Assembly: GCA_903834675.1 (NCBI GenBank)
Contig: CAILKC010000885.1
Span: forward strand, 1-13,288
Length of the DNA stretch: 13,288 nucleotides
Origin: an uncultured Victivallales bacterium
GTDB taxonomy: Bacteria > Verrucomicrobiota > Lentisphaeria > Oligosphaerales > JAFGRS01
Reading direction: 5' to 3'
Shown here: piece by piece, positions 7,043 through 13,120 of the stretch
How positions within the stretch are numbered: the stretch's first letter is position 1
Layout: every line of letters begins with the position of its first letter
Position numbers and translations under genes: made by a program
The notes under the pieces: generated by a model
Told to the model about the DNA's origin: nothing
Seen by the model: only the letters and a program-made list of their open reading frames with translations
The model's database searches: none

Positions 7043-8206
7043 ATGACCTCAGACGGCAAAGTCCGCGTGGGTATTCTGGGCGGCGGCGGGATTCTGGGCG
7101 CGCATATGACCGGCTTCGCGAAGACTACCGACCGCGGTACGGTGGTGGTGGTTGCCGAGGCCAACCCCGGCCGCGACGAGGCCATCCGCAAGTTCCTCGG
7201 GGCGGACATCCGGATTGTGCGCGATTACCACGAGGTCCTGGCTATGCCCGAGGTCGACGTGGTCGACATTATCCTGCCGCATCATCTGCATATGCCGGCG
7301 ACAGTCGCGGCGGCCCAGGCGGGCAAGCATGTGCTGGTGGAGAAGGTGATGGCGCGGAACATCTGGGAGTGCGACCAGATGATCGCCGCGTGCGAGCAGG
7401 CCGGAGTGACGCTTACCGTCTGCCACGACCGGCGCTACCACGGCGAGTGGATGGCACTCAAAGCGATCGTCGACAGCGGCGTGCTCGGTGACATCTTCTT
7501 CTGGAAACTCGACCACAACCAGAACGTGGTCATGCCGGCCGGCAGCTGGGCGCATTGGCGCGATGGCATCGGCGGCGGCGCCATCATGTCCTGCCTGACA
7601 CACCAGATTGACGGCCTGCGCTGGTATGGCGGCGAGTTTGAGAGGGTCACCTGCATGACCTGCGTTCGCCCCGAGCGCATGCAGGGCGAGTTCCTCGGGG
7701 TCGTCACCGGCACGCTCAAATCCGGGGCCCTGGCGGAACTCTCGATCAACTGGTACACGCGCTCGAACCAGGGCGAGAACCGGCTGTGGTATGAAATGGT
7801 CCAGGTCTGCGGCAGCAAGGGCGAGGCCTACCGCATGGACGGCCGCGGCACCTACATCCGTCTGCACGACGCCGCGAACCAGGCCGCGGTGGAGCGCTAT
7901 GGCGAAGCGGCCCTGACCGGCTTTGTTAAGGTCGAGTGCGGCACCTGGGGCGGCCATGAGCGCTGCATTACTGAGTGGCTCAAGATGTTGCGCCACGAAC
8001 CCGCGCAGGTGATCAGCAGCGGCCGCGAGTGCCGGGGCACGGTCGAGGTCGCCGAGGCGGCCTACCGTTCGGTCGAGACCGGCAAGACCATCCAGCTCCC
8101 CATCCGGCCACGGCGCTGGAAGGCATCCGGGATGCCAGCGGCCCTGGCGGGCATCGTCAGTGCCCGCGAGGTCGCGTATCACGTCGATACCGGCGCCAAG
8201 CGCTGA
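7043..8206 (+). CDS. Gfo/Idh/MocA-family oxidoreductase
   Basis: This 387-aa protein starts with a Rossmann fold, VRVGILGGGGILGAH (residues 7-21). AEANPGRDEA follows strand 2, and LVEKVMA gives the EK of the EKP motif (E100-K101), with Val in place of Pro. The segment GGGAIMSCLTHQIDGLRWY (about 177-195) matches the family's conserved substrate-site stretch with H187 and D190. The ATG at 7043 is chosen because AAGGAG (7031-7036) lies 6 nt upstream; an in-frame ATG at 6941 would add a low-complexity leader unlike the family. It is probably an NAD(P)-dependent dehydrogenase or epimerase-like enzyme on a sugar-type substrate. Being divergent from a paralogous oxidoreductase gene, it may act in the same pathway. 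The stop codon sits in the loop of a hairpin (8196-8215). Confidence 0.9.
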   Translation: MTSDGKVRVGILGGGGILGAHMTGFAKTTDRGTVVVVAEANPGRDEAIRKFLGADIRIVRDYHEVLAMPEVDVVDIILPHHLHMPATVAAAQAGKHVLVEKVMARNIWECDQMIAACEQAGVTLTVCHDRRYHGEWMALKAIVDSGVLGDIFFWKLDHNQNVVMPAGSWAHWRDGIGGGAIMSCLTHQIDGLRWYGGEFERVTCMTCVRPERMQGEFLGVVTGTLKSGALAELSINWYTRSNQGENRLWYEMVQVCGSKGEAYRMDGRGTYIRLHDAANQAAVERYGEAALTGFVKVECGTWGGHERCITEWLKMLRHEPAQVISSGRECRGTVEVAEAAYRSVETGKTIQLPIRPRRWKASGMPAALAGIVSAREVAYHVDTGAKR

Positions 8207-8215
8207 GGCGCTTGG
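8196..8215 (+). terminator. Hairpin enclosing the oxidoreductase stop codon
   Basis: CCAAGCGC (8196-8203) pairs perfectly with GCGCTTGG (8208-8215) around the loop TGAG, which contains the stop codon TGA (8204-8206). No T-tract follows. The right arm overlaps the left end of the repeat starting at 8211. It may act as a terminator or mRNA 3' stabiliser. Confidence 0.45.
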
Positions 8216-8393
8216 ATGAGAACCACGGAGGGTCGACGGGTGACAGCCCGCCCTTGGAAGCCGGGTTCTCCGCAATTCGCCGCGGCAAACCGCGGTATAC
8301 GGAGATGCCGAGTTCCACCCCGGCGAGCCGGGGACACGGCTTGTATGAGACTTGCAGCAACCTCGTAGGACACCAGGCGCTTCCCCTTCCGCC
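8211..8393. repeat. Interspersed repeat, copy 1
   Basis: The two ends match a second copy at 13121-13288 in the same orientation. The left 26 nt (8211-8236) match at 22 of 26 positions and the right 54 nt (8340-8393) at 51 of 54, while the middle differs in sequence and length. Left and right parts both carry CTTGtATGAGA (one mismatch here). GAGAACC (8218-8224) is inverted as GGTTCTC (8264-8270), and CCGCGG CAAA CCGCGG (8280-8295) forms a hairpin. The right part contains the imperfect dyad GAGACTTGC/GCAACCTC. No protein is evident. Confidence 0.75.
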
Positions 8394-8525
8394 CGGAGCC
8401 CGCCGCGGCGGACTCCGGGCGTTGGAGGGCGCCGCTGCGTCGGCGCCGCGGCGGCCACGCCGATTCGACAGGCTCACGGTCTTCGACAGGGCCGCCCTCC
8501 AGGCGATCCGGCGCGTCCCGGCCGG
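8394..8525. other. Non-coding hairpin-rich tract
   Basis: No gene is supported here. GCCCGGAG (8391-8398) pairs with CTCCGGGC (8413-8420), and GGCGCCG (8428-8434) pairs with CGGCGCC (8441-8447). TTCGACAGG is repeated directly at 8464-8472 and 8482-8490. With the repeat before it, this makes the 319 bp from 8207 to 8525 free of genes. Confidence 0.6.
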
Positions 8526-8894
8526 GTGACTACTCAGGTGCAACTGCGTATCCTGCCCCAACGGGGCTGCGTACCCAAGCCGGAGCTCGAGACTCTGAGC
8601 GCCCCGGAGCGCTCGGCCGAAGTGCTACGCGACTTCCAGCAGTTCCCGGGTGACGCCGGCCAGCCGGCCGACCCGGTGCTGACGCGTACGTTGCGCGAGC
8701 AACTACGCCGGGCGCGGTGCTCATCGCGAGTGGCCGTGATCCTGGGCTGCCGTTTGCAGCTACCACCCGAGCTCGACAAGGAGTTCACGGTGCTGCACCT
8801 GGGGTTACCCGGTATGCCTGATCTGCGGCTGATCGCCACTGGCATTGGGCACTTGCCCGCCGGCCGACCGGCGGGGGCGGTGCCTTCTCGTTAG
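8526..8894 (+). pseudogene. Fragment of a Ycf46-like AAA ATPase (N-terminal region only)
   Basis: From the GTG at 8526 the translation contains AEVLRDFQQF, then VLTRTLREQLRRAR, VAVILGCRLQLPPELDKEFTV and LHLGLPGMPDLRLI. This order matches the N-terminal non-catalytic region of Ycf46-type AAA ATPases, where a similar PPELEKE.TV..F.LP segment precedes the ATPase module. No Walker A, Walker B or arginine finger follows. The reading frame instead runs into a perfect hairpin, CCCGCCGG/CCGGCGGG (8856-8875), and stops at 8894. No Shine-Dalgarno is clear and the open frame extends upstream to 8352 through low-complexity repeat DNA. I infer a truncated remnant. The family call rests on recalled motifs, so it is moderate. 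Confidence 0.5.
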
Positions 8895-8920
8895 CGCAAG
8901 CAGGGGAAGGCACGGCGATC

Positions 8921-8937
8921 CGGCGCGGGCCGCGCCG
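8921..8937. repeat. GC-rich hairpin
   Basis: CGGCGCG (8921-8927) pairs with CGCGCCG (8931-8937) around GGC. It lies 27 bp past the end of the AAA-ATPase fragment. There is no T-tract on the plus strand, so its function is unknown. Confidence 0.35.
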
Positions 8938-8971
8938 CAGAGCGGGCAGGTGGGTACAAGATGACGGCGCC

Positions 8972-9205
8972 CTACCACCCGATCGCTTGCCTATACCCCC
9001 GGCCCGAAAAGCTCTCCAGCCGGGCCCAACTGCCTTCGAGCAGGGTGATGACCGGCATGTCAGCCTGCTGCTGAAGCAGGCCAGCGAACTCCGCGCGCAA
9101 CTCTACGGCGTGGCCTTGGACGAGCGGATCCGCGACGCGGCGAGGTAGACGGGCGCCGTCCGTGCGGTCCATGGTCCCGGCGTACCGGGCCAGTGCCTGG
9201 GCCAC
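8972..9205 (-). CDS. Hypothetical small ORF or gene fragment
   Basis: This 77-codon frame begins with GTG at 9205, seven bases after the stop codon of the beta-helix gene upstream, and ends with TAG at 8972. The translation (RTDGARLPRRVADPLVQGH, then AELRAEFAGLLQQQADMP) has an amphipathic helical look and strongly G/C-biased third codon positions, which favours real coding history. I recognise no family. GGCAGG lies close to the GTG, but the spacing is very short. It may be a genuine small protein read with the upstream gene, or the 3' remnant of a lost gene. Nothing else in 8895-9212 looks coding. Confidence 0.3.
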   Translation of the reverse strand: MAQALARYAGTMDRTDGARLPRRVADPLVQGHAVELRAEFAGLLQQQADMPVITLLEGSWARLESFSGRGYRQAIGW

Positions 9206-9212
9206 CCTGCCG

Positions 9213-10469
9213 CTATGCCTCGCGGTCGGGTTCTGCTAGGTTCGCCACGGTCACATTGGCGAACTGCTGGTGCGCGACGACGCCGTCGTTGCGTACCAGC
9301 ATTCCGCGCGGCGTGCCACCTTCGGCGCGGCAGCACACATTCGTGAGGCTCAGGCTATCGATGCTGCCCTGGTTGTGCAGGAAGTCCAGCGGCGTGGACG
9401 CCAGGTTGACGACGCTGGCCTGGGAGATGCCCAGGTGCTCGACCCTCGCGCCCTCGCCGATGCCGATGCAGGGCGCGACGTTCTCCACTATTTCGGTACG
9501 GCAGAAGCTGTTGATCTGCATGTTCCTGATGAACGTCTTGGGCGCCACCTTGAACAGGGGGTAGCGCGGGATGTACCCCGACTTGGCGTTGTCGGGCACC
9601 GGCGTTCGCGAGCAGAAGATGCCGTCGAAGACCAGGTCCGTGATCTCGCTCGGCTCGCCCGGATGGACGTTGTACTGGCCCAGGTTGGCGACGAGGTGGC
9701 TGAAGCTGCCGAAGACGTTGGCGACGCGCACCCGCCGGATGGGCGAGCCGTCCGACAGCAGACGCACCGCGGTGTACCCCCGCTCGCACCAGACGCCGTC
9801 CACCTGGATGTCCGTGATCGGCCCCCGGCTCATCTCGAACATCCAGCCGTCGTCGGCGTTCAGTGCCACCACGTCGTCGTTCGTGTCGCCCTTGAGGTTG
9901 GCGATGCGCCCCTGGTGGCAGTTGCCGTGCAGGTGGACGCCATCCATGTTGGGGCGCAGGAGGTTGTAGTCGAAAGTGATGTCCTCGACCGTAAAGCGCC
10001 GGATATTGGCCATCTGGATGCCGAAGGTCTCAGGGTCCTTGAGCGTCAGTTGCGAAATCCGCAGGTCTTCGACGCGGTTGAACTGCAGCAGCACGCCGAG
10101 ATAGCGCGCCGGATCGTAGGGCACTCGCCAGTTCTGGCCGTTCTGGTGGTACTCGCAAGTCTGGTGGGCGTTGTTGCCGTCCCAGATGCCGCCCTGCACC
10201 GTGATGCCCCGGCTGAGCGCTCCGTGGTCGGCATTGGTCAGCATGTGGGCGTGGGCATGGGCGGCCAGGCGGACCACGGCGTTGCGGTCGGCCAAGAGCG
10301 CCTGACCCGAATGCATGACCAGCGTCCGACTGATGAGGTAGTGTGCCGACGGCACCGGCAGATGGATGACCGCAGCCCCGCTGTCCAGCGCTGCCTGCAG
10401 GCCGGCGGTGTCATCATGCGCGCCATCACCGCGGACACCCGGAAGCTCCAGCACATTCACGTGGTGCAT
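9213..10469 (-). CDS. Right-handed beta-helix protein, pectate-lyase/GH28-like
   Basis: This 418-aa protein opens with VLELPGVRGDGAHDDTAGLQAALD-type sequence (DGAHDDT at residues 15-21), the start of the pectate-lyase superfamily fold, followed by many short beta-strand rungs to the C-terminus. NMDGVHLHG (174-182) and TNDDVVALNADD (about 196-207) resemble GH28 polygalacturonase motifs NTDGID and GDD, placing candidate acidic residues at D176, D198 and D199. The later GHG and RxK motifs of GH28 are not evident, so activity may differ. GGAGG sits 8 nt before the ATG at 10469. There is no signal peptide, so the protein appears cytoplasmic unless the true start lies elsewhere. Relatives are common in polysaccharide-degrading PVC bacteria. 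The fold is secure and the substrate unknown. Confidence 0.82.
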   Translation of the reverse strand: MHHVNVLELPGVRGDGAHDDTAGLQAALDSGAAVIHLPVPSAHYLISRTLVMHSGQALLADRNAVVRLAAHAHAHMLTNADHGALSRGITVQGGIWDGNNAHQTCEYHQNGQNWRVPYDPARYLGVLLQFNRVEDLRISQLTLKDPETFGIQMANIRRFTVEDITFDYNLLRPNMDGVHLHGNCHQGRIANLKGDTNDDVVALNADDGWMFEMSRGPITDIQVDGVWCERGYTAVRLLSDGSPIRRVRVANVFGSFSHLVANLGQYNVHPGEPSEITDLVFDGIFCSRTPVPDNAKSGYIPRYPLFKVAPKTFIRNMQINSFCRTEIVENVAPCIGIGEGARVEHLGISQASVVNLASTPLDFLHNQGSIDSLSLTNVCCRAEGGTPRGMLVRNDGVVAHQQFANVTVANLAEPDREA

Positions 10470-10954
10470 GACCCCATCCTCCAGAAGAACCCAAGCCTGC
10501 CGACAACCCGCTCGCGCCCTCCCGACGAGCCGGGGAAAGCGCTGAAGCGCTCGCTACCAGCCAGGACGCCGCGCCGGCAGCGAGAGCCAATGTACCACCA
10601 CTCCAGCCCCTGGCGCGGGACGTACGGCAACGCCCCATGGCTGTTTCAAGGAACCGCCGGTGGCGGCTGCGGGACGACCGCGCGGCAGCGCCTCCAGGGG
10701 TCCGCGTTCGCCAGTCCCGCAGGGCCGGGACGCCTCGCGGTAATGGCGGCGAGCGGGCGAAGCCCGCGTCGACCGCCGACTCCTGTGCGGGTTTGCCGGA
10801 CTTTGGAGTGGCCCTGGCGACTCCCCCGCGCGCCACTGGTGTGCGCCGTAGTATGTTAGCGCGAACCGAGCCTGAAGCCCTGCGGAGCGCGGGTGGCGCT
10901 GCCGCTCGCCCGCCGGCAAGTCTGGATGCACGCACACTGAAAGAGCACCGATGA
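10470..10954. other. Non-coding tract with a string of hairpins
   Basis: No gene is supported in this 485-bp stretch. Perfect stem-loops occur at AGCGC/GCGCT (10538-10551), CCGCC/GGCGG (10654-10666), GTCCCG/CGGGAC (10714-10731) and GCGGGC/GCCCGC (10753-10767). AAGGAACCGC (10648-10657) and CTTTGGAGTG (10801-10810) also occur at or beside the ends of the element at 1357-1481, suggesting a degraded relative. The promoters of the flanking divergent genes, if functional, must lie here, but no clear -10/-35 is visible. Confidence 0.5.
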
Positions 10955-11190
10955 ACCTGCGACTCCTGGCGCTACGAGTTCTGCCGGGAAGGGCTGGACG
11001 ACTACCGCTACGTGCGGGCCCTGCTGGCGGTCAGCCGGCAGCGCGGCGCCCAGGTCGAGCAGGAGGCAGCGGCATTGGTCCAGGAAGCCATCGCGGACAT
11101 TACCGCCGACGTGAGCGACGTCACCCGTGCCGAGCGCTGGCGGTGCGGCTGGCCGAGATGATCCTGGCGTTCGGAAAGGGCACGCCATGA
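10955..11190 (+). pseudogene. Frameshifted C-terminal remnant of a DUF4091/GH123-type glycoside hydrolase
   Basis: One frame (10955-11161) reads SWRYEFCREGLDDYRYVRAL followed by a helical region (QVEQEAAALVQEAIADI), then falls into a stop at 11159-11161. In the adjacent frame AVRLAEMILAFGKGTP continues to a stop at 11188-11190. A single frameshift near 11135-11145 therefore best explains the pair. The WR.E..REG.DDYRY pattern is the signature of the helical C-terminal end of DUF4091-type glycoside hydrolases. The rest of the enzyme is missing upstream, where an in-frame TGA (10952-10954) and hairpin DNA lie. I infer a remnant with no catalytic domain. An ATG at 10951 opens only the wrong frame. 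Confidence 0.55.
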
Positions 11191-11402
11191 GCCCCCTGCT
11201 CCAGGCTGTCGTCCAGCGCCGGAAGCTCACGCCCGGGCTGTGGACGCTGGTCGTCGGCGGCGACGGCAGCGCCTTCAACGGGGAAGACCTCTTGGCACGG
11301 AGGCGTTTCCGCGGCTATTCGTCGTTATGGGTCAAGGAAGCCGGGGCGTACGAGTTCGGCCTCGAGCCCGACGTCGGTTCAGACAACCAGGAGTGCATAT
11401 GA
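11187..11402 (+). CDS. 71-aa protein of unknown function, translationally coupled on both sides
   Basis: ATG at 11187 overlaps the stop of the preceding frame (ATGA, 11187-11190), with GGAAAGG (11173-11179) 7 nt upstream. Its own stop TGA (11400-11402) overlaps the ATG of the next gene (11399). The translation includes LTPGLWTLVVGGDGSAF, RRFRGYSSLWVKEAG and AYEFGLEPDVGS. It has no membrane segment or metal motif, and I recognise no family. The Shine-Dalgarno and double overlap argue that it is or was translated. It could equally be a fragment of a larger lost gene, since its upstream neighbour is a remnant. Confidence 0.45.
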   Translation: MSPLLQAVVQRRKLTPGLWTLVVGGDGSAFNGEDLLARRRFRGYSSLWVKEAGAYEFGLEPDVGSDNQECI

Positions 11403-12628
11403 AGCCCGACAGAACGGAGACCGCCTGCCTGCGAGAGCTGGCGAAGCGCTACATGGACGCCTCTGCCAGCCAGGAGCACGAACGGACGAAGGAGCTCTGG
11501 CGCCGCCTGCATGACCGCAGGATGCAGCGGCCCATGATCTACATCTGGGTCATCATCTTCACCGACGAGTTCGAGGAGGTGGCCAACCCCGTGTGCCGCC
11601 ATCCGCTCTTCCGGGAAGCGGAGAAGCGGCTGCGGATCGACCTGTACCACCATTCCACGGGGGACGACTACCTGCTGGAGCCGTTCATCGATTTCTGGGC
11701 CGTGCGCAAGGGGATGGAGAACGGTCCCTGGGGGATCCGGACCCACATCGTCGAATCCAAGGGCGGCGCGTACAAGGCCTACGCCGACCCGCCGCTCAAA
11801 GACCTTGCTGACCTGAGCCTGCTTCGGCCCGCGGGCCACCACATCGACGAAGCGGCCACCGCCGTGAACCTGAGCCTGCTGCAGGACGCGATCGGCGACA
11901 TCCTGCCGGTGAGCGTCATCCGCCAACCGCACTACAGCGCCAGCTTCCCGGTGTTCCTGCCGCACTTCCGGGGGCTGGAACAGGTCATGATCGACATGGT
12001 GGACAACCCCGCCGACCTGCACCGTCTGCTGGAGAAGATGCTGGCAACGACGCTGGCGGCCATGGACCGGGCCGATGCCGCCGGCGACTACCGTACCGCC
12101 GATGCATCTGTCCAGTCCGCTCCCTACAGCAGCTACACCCCCGACCCCTTCCCGGTGCGGCCGGCCCGGCGGCAGGATCTATGGTGTTTCGCGCAGGCCC
12201 AGGACTTCACCCTCATCTCCCCGCAGATGCACGACGAGTTCGCGCTCCGCTACCAGCAGCCGATCATGGAGCAATTCGCGGCCAGCGCCTACGGCTGCTG
12301 CGAGGACCTGACGCGCAAGATCGACATCCTGCGCAAGGTCAAGAACCTGAAGATGATCTCCGTGGCCCCGGCCGCCAACCTCGAGAAATGCGCTGAGCAG
12401 ATCGGCTCGGACTACGTCGTCTCCTGGCGGCCGAATCCTACGGACCAGGTCTGCACCTCCTTCGACCACGAGCGCATCCGGCGGACCATCCGCGAGGGCT
12501 GCCAAATCCTGAACCGGAACGGCTGTCACTACGAGATCAACCTCAAGGACGTCGTGTCGCTCTGCGGCGAGCGCGAGCGTCTCCGGGAATGGGTATCCAT
12601 CGTGCGGGAGGTGATCGGCGGAATGTGA
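11399..12628 (+). CDS. Uroporphyrinogen-decarboxylase-family protein (putative methyltransferase-like)
   Basis: This 409-aa protein resembles the URO-D/MtaA superfamily of TIM-barrel proteins. A helical N-terminus (KELWRRLHDRRMQRPMIY) leads into barrel segments including GIRTHIVESKGG, PVSVIRQPHYSASFPVF, LISPQMHDEFALRYQQPIMEQF, YGCCEDL, and ISVAPAANLEKCAEQIGSDYVVSWRPNPT. Members outside haem synthesis often act on methyl-cobamide or aromatic methyl compounds; the conserved YGCCED segment could bind metal, but the H-x-C site of MtaA is not evident. The ATG at 11399 is set by AGGAG (11389-11393) 5 nt upstream and by the ATGA overlap with the previous ORF; the open frame to 11240 overlaps that ORF and is rejected. 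It is not the true HemE, given its length and divergence. Neighbours suggest carbohydrate or plant-polymer metabolism. Confidence 0.8.
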   Translation: MKPDRTETACLRELAKRYMDASASQEHERTKELWRRLHDRRMQRPMIYIWVIIFTDEFEEVANPVCRHPLFREAEKRLRIDLYHHSTGDDYLLEPFIDFWAVRKGMENGPWGIRTHIVESKGGAYKAYADPPLKDLADLSLLRPAGHHIDEAATAVNLSLLQDAIGDILPVSVIRQPHYSASFPVFLPHFRGLEQVMIDMVDNPADLHRLLEKMLATTLAAMDRADAAGDYRTADASVQSAPYSSYTPDPFPVRPARRQDLWCFAQAQDFTLISPQMHDEFALRYQQPIMEQFAASAYGCCEDLTRKIDILRKVKNLKMISVAPAANLEKCAEQIGSDYVVSWRPNPTDQVCTSFDHERIRRTIREGCQILNRNGCHYEINLKDVVSLCGERERLREWVSIVREVIGGM

Positions 12629-12674
12629 CCGCGACCCCCTGACTTCGCCAAGAAACTCTGCCCCCACGCCAGGC

Positions 12675-12768
12675 TCACACCTACCCTATAGACAGCTATG
12701 ACGCTCGGACTTCTTCTGCAGTCTATAGCGTAGGTGTGACGCTTGCGGTGATCCCCGAGCTATAGGGT
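12675..12768. repeat. Large inverted repeat with three CTATAG hexamers at 37-bp spacing
   Basis: A 22-nt arm (12675-12696) is inverted at 12718-12739 with 20 of 22 positions matching and a 21-nt spacer. CTATAG occurs at 12686, 12723 and 12760, exactly 37 bp apart each time. ACCCTATAG (12683-12691) recurs inverted as CTATAGGGT (12760-12768), and TGACGCT recurs at 12699 and 12737. The structure starts 47 bp after the stop of the URO-D-family gene, so it may also terminate transcription. It resembles no element I know. Confidence 0.7.
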
Positions 12769-13120
12769 CAGTGTTCCCGGTAACCTGCCGGCTGTGGGAA
12801 GTCCGGCTCCGGTTCGGGCGGGGCGAAAGGCGCGGAGCAGGCGAACGCGAGGGTCTGCTGCGCCGGGCCGCCAGAGCGGGAGCGGCGGCGGTGCGGCGTC
12901 AGCCAGCACCCATTGGTGTACGCCCAGCATGGGCGCGCGCTTATGGGGTGCCCCGATCCGGCCGGTTCTGCCGGGTCAGCCAGTTCCCTATGCGTGACCA
13001 AGATACCCGCACGCCCGGCGGTGGACAAGGTTGGCAGCGACCCTCAACGATACCCCGCGGCGGGCGCGGCAGCAATGGGCGGGGGCCCCGCAGGGCGCAG
13101 GTCAGCTCCGTAGGGGTTTG
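12769..13120. other. Non-coding or unrecognised tract
   Basis: Open frames exist on both strands but none has a Shine-Dalgarno, recognisable motif or protein-like composition. A near-palindrome GTTCCCGGTAAC (12772-12783) and a stem GCCCA/TGGGC near 12920-12935 are visible. I see no gene. Confidence 0.5.

Noticed and set aside
7049..8458. A 469-codon minus-strand frame
   Set aside because: It is antisense to the oxidoreductase at 7043-8206, which has a Rossmann fold and a good ribosome-binding site.
9270..10859. A 529-codon plus-strand frame
   Set aside because: It mirrors the beta-helix gene and runs into hairpin DNA. The minus strand has the Shine-Dalgarno and the family motifs.
12675..12768. 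CRISPR array suggested by the 37-bp phasing
   Set aside because: Only the CTATAG core and a few nearby bases repeat, and the first unit is inverted relative to the others. There are no unique spacers between identical repeats and no cas genes in the window.
12772..12783. Integron attC-like site (GTTCCCGGTAAC)
   Set aside because: The core does not match the GTTRRRY/RYYYAAC pair, there is no matching partner, and no integrase gene is present.
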